The position numbers and the translations under genes are program-made. DNA of 64,000 nucleotides from Catonia carolina (lineage: Eukaryota > Arthropoda > Insecta > Hemiptera > Achilidae). Below are positions 59,145 through 64,000 of this stretch, piece by piece. The DNA lies in assembly GCA_035578175.1 (NCBI GenBank), contig JAQMRL010000001.1, positions 55,699,553 through 55,763,552 of the forward strand. The letters run 5' to 3'. A model generated the notes under the pieces. That model was not told the origin of the DNA. It made no database searches and saw only the letters and a program-made list of their open reading frames with translations. Numbering within the stretch: the stretch's first letter is position 1; each line of letters begins with the position of its first letter.

Positions 59145-59360
59145 TTTCTCTTTCATGTGTTATGATAGTGGGCATTAAAATTTTGCATAAAAATATTTTG
59201 TCTAACATACCTCATCATATCAAAAATGTAGACTAAAGTAACTGTAAGAAATTTAAGCTTCTCAAATAGTGGCCAACATGAGGTGAGGTGGTTAGCTCCC
59301 ACCAAACATCTAATAGCTTTCTTTTGAATTTTAAAACCCCTACCTAATGTCACTGACAGA
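59145..59360 (-). pseudogene. LINE fragment (Jockey-like C-terminal block)
   Basis: Minus-strand GFKIQKKAIRCLVGANHLTS, then CWPLFEKLKFLTVTLVYIFD and FNAHYHNT. This is the C-terminal block (F.LQKKAIR...G..CRPLF..LKILTL..LYI) of Jockey-type elements, which differs from the LINE type at 27.8 and 58.0 kb. Confidence 0.8.
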
Positions 59361-61764
59361 ATATTATAGTAAAAACTGTCAAAACATGTACATGCAATTT
59401 TTATGAAACATTCTAGAGGCAGGCACTGACAAATTTGTTCACCACTGGCTCAAAAAATAATCACCTCTTGAAAATTAATAGAAAAGTAAATGAAATGTAA
59501 TTTCATTTATTTTATTCATTTGTACATTTCAAGTATTAAACAAACATTTTAAAGATAAAAGAATGTTTCTTTTTGAACATCCCGTGTAATAGATATTAAT
59601 TTTTAGTAAAAACACAAATATATTTCCTGAGTAAAACATCATTTTAAAGGCTATTAACAACCTGAACTCAGTTAAGTAATAAATAATAACTACAATTTTA
59701 TTGTGAGGCTTCAAGTAGGCTAAAAAAATTAAAGTAGGTTAAAAAATTGTTTTTTCAATGAATTTCTATGAAACCGCAGACTAACAAATTAATTAACTAA
59801 CATTATTTTTTACCATGAATTAATTAAATCAAAATTGTATTAAATAAACTTAATTTAACACATATAATTTTTGGTCGAAACTTACTTGATCTAACATTTT
59901 TAATCATTTCAAACTCTTTAATACAAAACAACTGAATAGAAAATAAAGAACTTCAACACATCCATTAAACAATTTTAGTAGGAGTAAGAATATATAAGAA
60001 TACACTGTACACTGTTTAGAAAAGTATAAAATACTAACGCATTTTATCAAGATACAAAATGGTTTATCATATTTTGACAAAATGTTTGTTAATTATGTTG
60101 TATTGTTAATGCGCAACATAGCACCACTAGTTTATGATAATTTTAATGCGTCACCAACGTCTAATAGATACCATCAAAACAAAATAATCATTTTTGTTAT
60201 CTGTCAACATGACTTAAAACATATTCTGCTCTAGTATTTTTTCCCCTAATTATAGTAATAATTTATAACAATAAACATTTATAGGTAACTTTAAGTTTAC
60301 TAGTAATCATTCTTCCTTAAAAACATTTTTTAAAGAAAATTTTATGTAATGATAATAAATAAATTAACGTCAGTAATCAAAATAAGCCGGAAGAATCATC
60401 AGCTAATTCATGGGGGCTCTGCTCTCATTTGAAGAATCAGGTTTTTCAAAATTACAGTGTACAATGCTCTTTAGCATAAAAGTGCCTAACACAAGTTAAA
60501 GATAATCAAAAAAATTATACTTTTATACAGTCATTTTTTTGTCCAACAAAACATGGATTTCAACTAACCTTTACATTTCATTACCCTTTGAAGCAAAAAA
60601 AAGAATTTTCTGAGGTTGCCTGTCTTTGGGTGCATATTTACTACGTGCTGATACTCAGGTACTCAGGTGATTTATTCCACCTTAACTTCTTTTAGCAACA
60701 ATTTGTGATATTCTGTAAAACATTTGCATTAAAATTTATACATTCCATGTTGAGCCATTCCATATGGTTCATCACGTAAACTTAATACTGTTTATGTATC
60801 CAGAATCAAAATTATCAAAAATCAAGACAATGTGTCTTCCTATGGTATTTATTGTATTGAAAATAGTTTTCCCTACAAATAGTTCTCTAAAAAAACTAAA
60901 TAAGTTAATATGGTAATACATTATATAGCATGTGATCTACGGAATAAGTGAATACTGATACTAGAAGGATGTAAACTGAAATGCACACGAGCAAAGGCAC
61001 CTGCCTGTTTGTTGCTATTATGCTTAATTCACAAGTAAACCTACTGATTCTAGTTCAAAAGAATTGGTTCATATGTTTGAATGGGACTAGTAGTAGAAAA
61101 TACATAAATAACTAAAACTATCAATTTAAAAAATAATACTGCAACATAATACGTTTCACTAATAATAAGTTATTGTTAAATATCTAAAAAAAAAATACAG
61201 AAACCCAAAACACTACTTTATAAACAGACTGACTAATGTTTTCACAAATTACAATAGTCCACCATGTTTACTGATTTTAATACCACGATTTTTGATTTTG
61301 ATACTGGTTACTATCAAAACACCCACCACTCCGCTTTGCACTAGAACTACTAAGCATAAAAACAGAGCCCATTTCTCACTACACAAGGTATAGGCCTACA
61401 TTTGTAAATATAGTACATAATTAATTAAAATCGGCATTGAACACACAAAATTAATTTGTATACCGTTGTTTTTTTATTTAATTTATTGCACTTTATTTTA
61501 AAAAAACTTTCCACCGTATGAATAAAAGAATATTGCACTCGGATTTTGAAAATATGGAACAACTGTTTTGTATTTAAGAATAATTTAATTTATAAAGACA
61601 ACTGAAATTTATTGAGAAGGAAATATAAAAATAAAATTACAATTTCACATTAAATTTGATAAAGCATATTAATTTTCATTACAAATTTTAGTTATTAGGT
61701 TTTTATAAAAAAAAATTTGAAAAGAAAGTAAACTAAGAGACTACTTCGGTGCCTTATTTGATAA
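59361..61764. other. Upstream region, nothing recognised
   Basis: AT-rich without identifiable genes. A minus-strand ATG followed by a GTAAGT donor near 59880-59898 was considered as a ZnT first exon and rejected on phase. Confidence 0.5.
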
Positions 61765-61865
61765 CAAGGTCAACCGTTAAACTGAAGGTCTTAGTTTTGA
61801 ACCACATCTAAGGCCGTGAAGATTTAAAAATTTAAAACCCACTATTACTCTTGAAACCCATGGTA
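61765..61865 (+). repeat. tRNA-like SINE fragment
   Basis: The plus strand has AACAAGGTCAACCGTTAAAC, then AAGGTCTTAGTTTTGAACC as a weak B box, and TTTAAAACCCACTATTACTC, a body motif also seen near 49970. Highly degenerate. Confidence 0.4.
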
Positions 61866-62792
61866 ATTCTTTTATCTTCTACTTCTTCTTCCACCATAGA
61901 CAGACAAATATGCCCGTTCCGATACACACCGATCAGGATACCAGCTCTCCAAGTACCCTCTTTTCCAAGTACTACTTACACTTCTTATTACCCTCAGGTT
62001 GGTACCTCAGCTATAGAAAACTCGTACAATGCAAATATCTCAGGAATTTAACAGTCTGAGTAGTCTCAAGAAATAGCAGACACAAATGAGGAGCTAACAA
62101 TCAAAACGTGTTTTCTCCAAAATTTCGCAAAATTGAGATTTGGTTGGGTTTTTATTGGCTGTAATGAAAGACACCAACCACTATATCCTTCATATTTTAT
62201 CATAACATGTTTTCTCCTTTAGTTATAACATATTGAAATATTTATTTTCATTCAAAACAAGGTTTCTCCAACTGACTAATAAGATGTGCCCGACGCCATG
62301 GTATTTTTATGTAATTTCTGTTTAATTACTAATTATTTGAAGCATTGTGATCATGGTAACTATCAGAAATAGTCATTTTGAGATAGCTAATCCAGGTATT
62401 ACTCAAGAAAAAATTTAGAATCCAAAGAAATAAAGTAAAATCAGTTTTTTCATCTCCTGAAAAAATTTATAAATGTGAGAAAGCACGTTTTGATTATTAC
62501 CTCATCAAATATTAATAACGCTGAATTATGAGTAAAATGGTTGTGTGATAACCTTGAGGAAAGCACTGATGCAGAGTTGGTATTTACCAAAATAAAATCC
62601 TATTAATGTTTACATGACATTTTAACTGTCATGCCTACGACAAATCCTTTTTAGAAACAGAAGGGTGAGAGCAAGTGTCCGGCAGCTTCGAAGTGGGTTC
62701 TCCAGCTAAGTTATGGTAACCCTAACAGAAGAGTATCTGGTCCTACAAGTTAGGTACATTGAGGAATAATGGTATTTGCCTATAATAAAACA

Positions 62793-63690
62793 TCTGGTGT
62801 GAAACATCCACATGAATATCTCTTGCCAATGTAAATAAAAATGTAAAATATGCCCAATATAACCTATGTTTAATTATTAATAAATGAAGTAATATGAAAA
62901 ACATAACCTTATATTAACCAAGAGTGACGACGCAAAATGAAAATCAATCTGTAGAACTTAAAAATACAGAAAATCACTAACTGTCTCTAAACTAAGTTCT
63001 GTAGAAAGAAATGCTTGAAATAAAAGTTGTAGCTTTTTTTTGTCTATAACAATTTGAAAAAACCAAAACACTGACATATACTTATAAGTATATGTAGCAG
63101 GTTTTTCAATTTTTATCGTATACTTTTACCATTTTGATGAGCAAATACAGAAATTCACTAATTGACGCTAAAATTAACGTTACAGGGAGAACAGATTCAA
63201 ATAGAAATTGTAGGTTTTTTAATTTCTACAACTTTACATGCAATTTTACCTTAAAATGCATATTAAGACCGCATCTTAAGAAAACCATTTTTACCACAAT
63301 AGCACAGCCTTCCCAAGATTTTAGCTGACATATGGCTTACCCTTTCTTGTAAAAAATAAAAAATGTAGTAAATGACATGATCTTTTTAAAAATCAAAGGA
63401 GCCATTTTTGATGAAATCACAAAAATGTGAAAAATTAGACAAATACTCATTACTTCTGGTTCACCAATTTTGATGAAAATAATTGTCTTGGGTCCTCTTG
63501 TGGTACCTAATTTAAGTTTCAAGTTTCAACTTCATACAATATTCTGTTCTTCAGATCTATTTTTTTCATATACAGACCAATCACTAAAAACATGTATTTT
63601 GGGTTTGAAAACTCCTATGAAAACTCAATTTTGAGAAATCAGCAGGAAAATATTACTTGCCTTCCCTATATATTCATATAGTTGACCATA
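62793..63690 (+). mobile_element. Family X element copy
   Basis: Begins TGGTGTGAAACATCCACATG, has ATCTCTTGCCAATG, and ends CCTTCCCTATATATTCATATAG. Same orientation as the right arm. Diverged, with the CA run reduced and no nested insertion. Confidence 0.85.
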
Positions 63691-63844
63691 ACAAATAGGA
63701 GGAATGTCAAATTATTTGCACTCGATTAGCTAGTTACAGGGCAACAAAAAATAGTTCAGTTTCTTATCACATGGTCAGCCAATTACATGACTGAAGCATT
63801 TAAGAACAGAAGAAGTAGAGGTGTATAAGACACTAGTCAAAGTT

Positions 63845-64000
63845 ATATCCTCTGAGAGTAATGAATTTCATTATACACCAAGACCCTGTGGTAAATGAAG
63901 TGAAGGTGTCATTTGCAAGGTGGAAAGTCGGTGCTTTTTCGAGGGCCTGGCATACTGATAAGCCCAAACTATGGCATAAGATACTAATAAGGATTATTCC
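63845..64000 (+). repeat. Short interspersed repeat family R, copy 3 (cut by window end)
   Basis: Starts TATCCTCTGAGAGTAATGAA and continues with GGTGCTTTTTCGAGGGCCTG and GCATACTGATAAGCCC, following copy 2 closely. After about 63965 the sequence departs from copy 2, so it may be 3'-truncated. Confidence 0.75.

Noticed and set aside
59880..59898. Minus-strand ATG-TTA-GAT-CAA followed by GTAAGT as the ZnT first exon
   Set aside because: It ends in phase 0 and cannot be joined in frame to exon 2 at either acceptor, unlike 49331-49359.
61851..62051. 66-codon Ser/Thr/Tyr-rich frame as a small secreted or cuticle protein
   Set aside because: No signal peptide, no family motif, and it follows directly on a degenerate SINE-like stretch.
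1..64000. CRISPR arrays, operons, bacterial promoters or terminators
   Set aside because: The sequence is animal nuclear DNA with spliced exons and transposable elements; no regularly spaced direct repeats with unique spacers were seen.

Overview
The window is animal nuclear DNA, most likely from an insect: it is AT-rich, has long introns and is full of insect-style transposable elements. I cannot fix the order from sequence alone. There is one real host gene, on the minus strand: a vesicular zinc transporter of the SLC30/ZnT family (ZnT2/3/4/8 group, near insect ZnT35C). Six coding exons can be joined in frame: 49331-49359, 46808-47210, 39788-39861, 34029-34195, 29298-29414 and 1788-2088. 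Together they give about 363 residues: a long cytosolic N-terminus, a His-Cys-His motif, then membrane segments 1 to 4 with the first zinc-site motif HxxxD. The remaining exons lie left of position 1. No other host gene is supported.

Almost everything else is intron or upstream DNA filled by mobile elements. The largest object is a recent LTR retrotransposon array, 7421-27402, laid out LTR-internal-LTR-internal-LTR with an exact 9188-base period. It has TG...CA ends, a polypurine tract, a primer-binding-like site and a 4-base GTAG target duplication. Its 7.6-kb internal region holds no recognisable gag or pol and no reading frame above 123 codons, so it is a non-autonomous, LARD-like element. 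The few base differences among its three LTRs match what unequal recombination between the 3' and 5' LTR would leave. The array sits inside one arm of an older inverted pair of roughly 1-kb elements (here called family X), and that pair preserves the sequence of the empty insertion site.

Region by region. 1-5000: hAT MITE, a short repeat, ZnT exon 6, a LINE RNase H tail and a mariner transposase remnant. 5000-27620: the family X pair with the LTR array and a nested MITE. 27844-29134: a LINE reverse transcriptase remnant. 29298-34195: ZnT exons 5 and 4, with a decayed copy of exon 6 between them. 34200-46800: exon 3, several LINE scraps, a foldback element, tRNA-derived SINEs and family X fragments. 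46808-49359: exons 2 and 1. 49360-64000: upstream DNA with SINEs, a composite hAT element, LINE scraps and two more family X copies.

The most unusual things here are the tandem coding-less LTR element with its mosaic middle LTR, the fossil exon inside the ZnT gene, and a hAT-like element carrying a piece of a neighbouring repeat.
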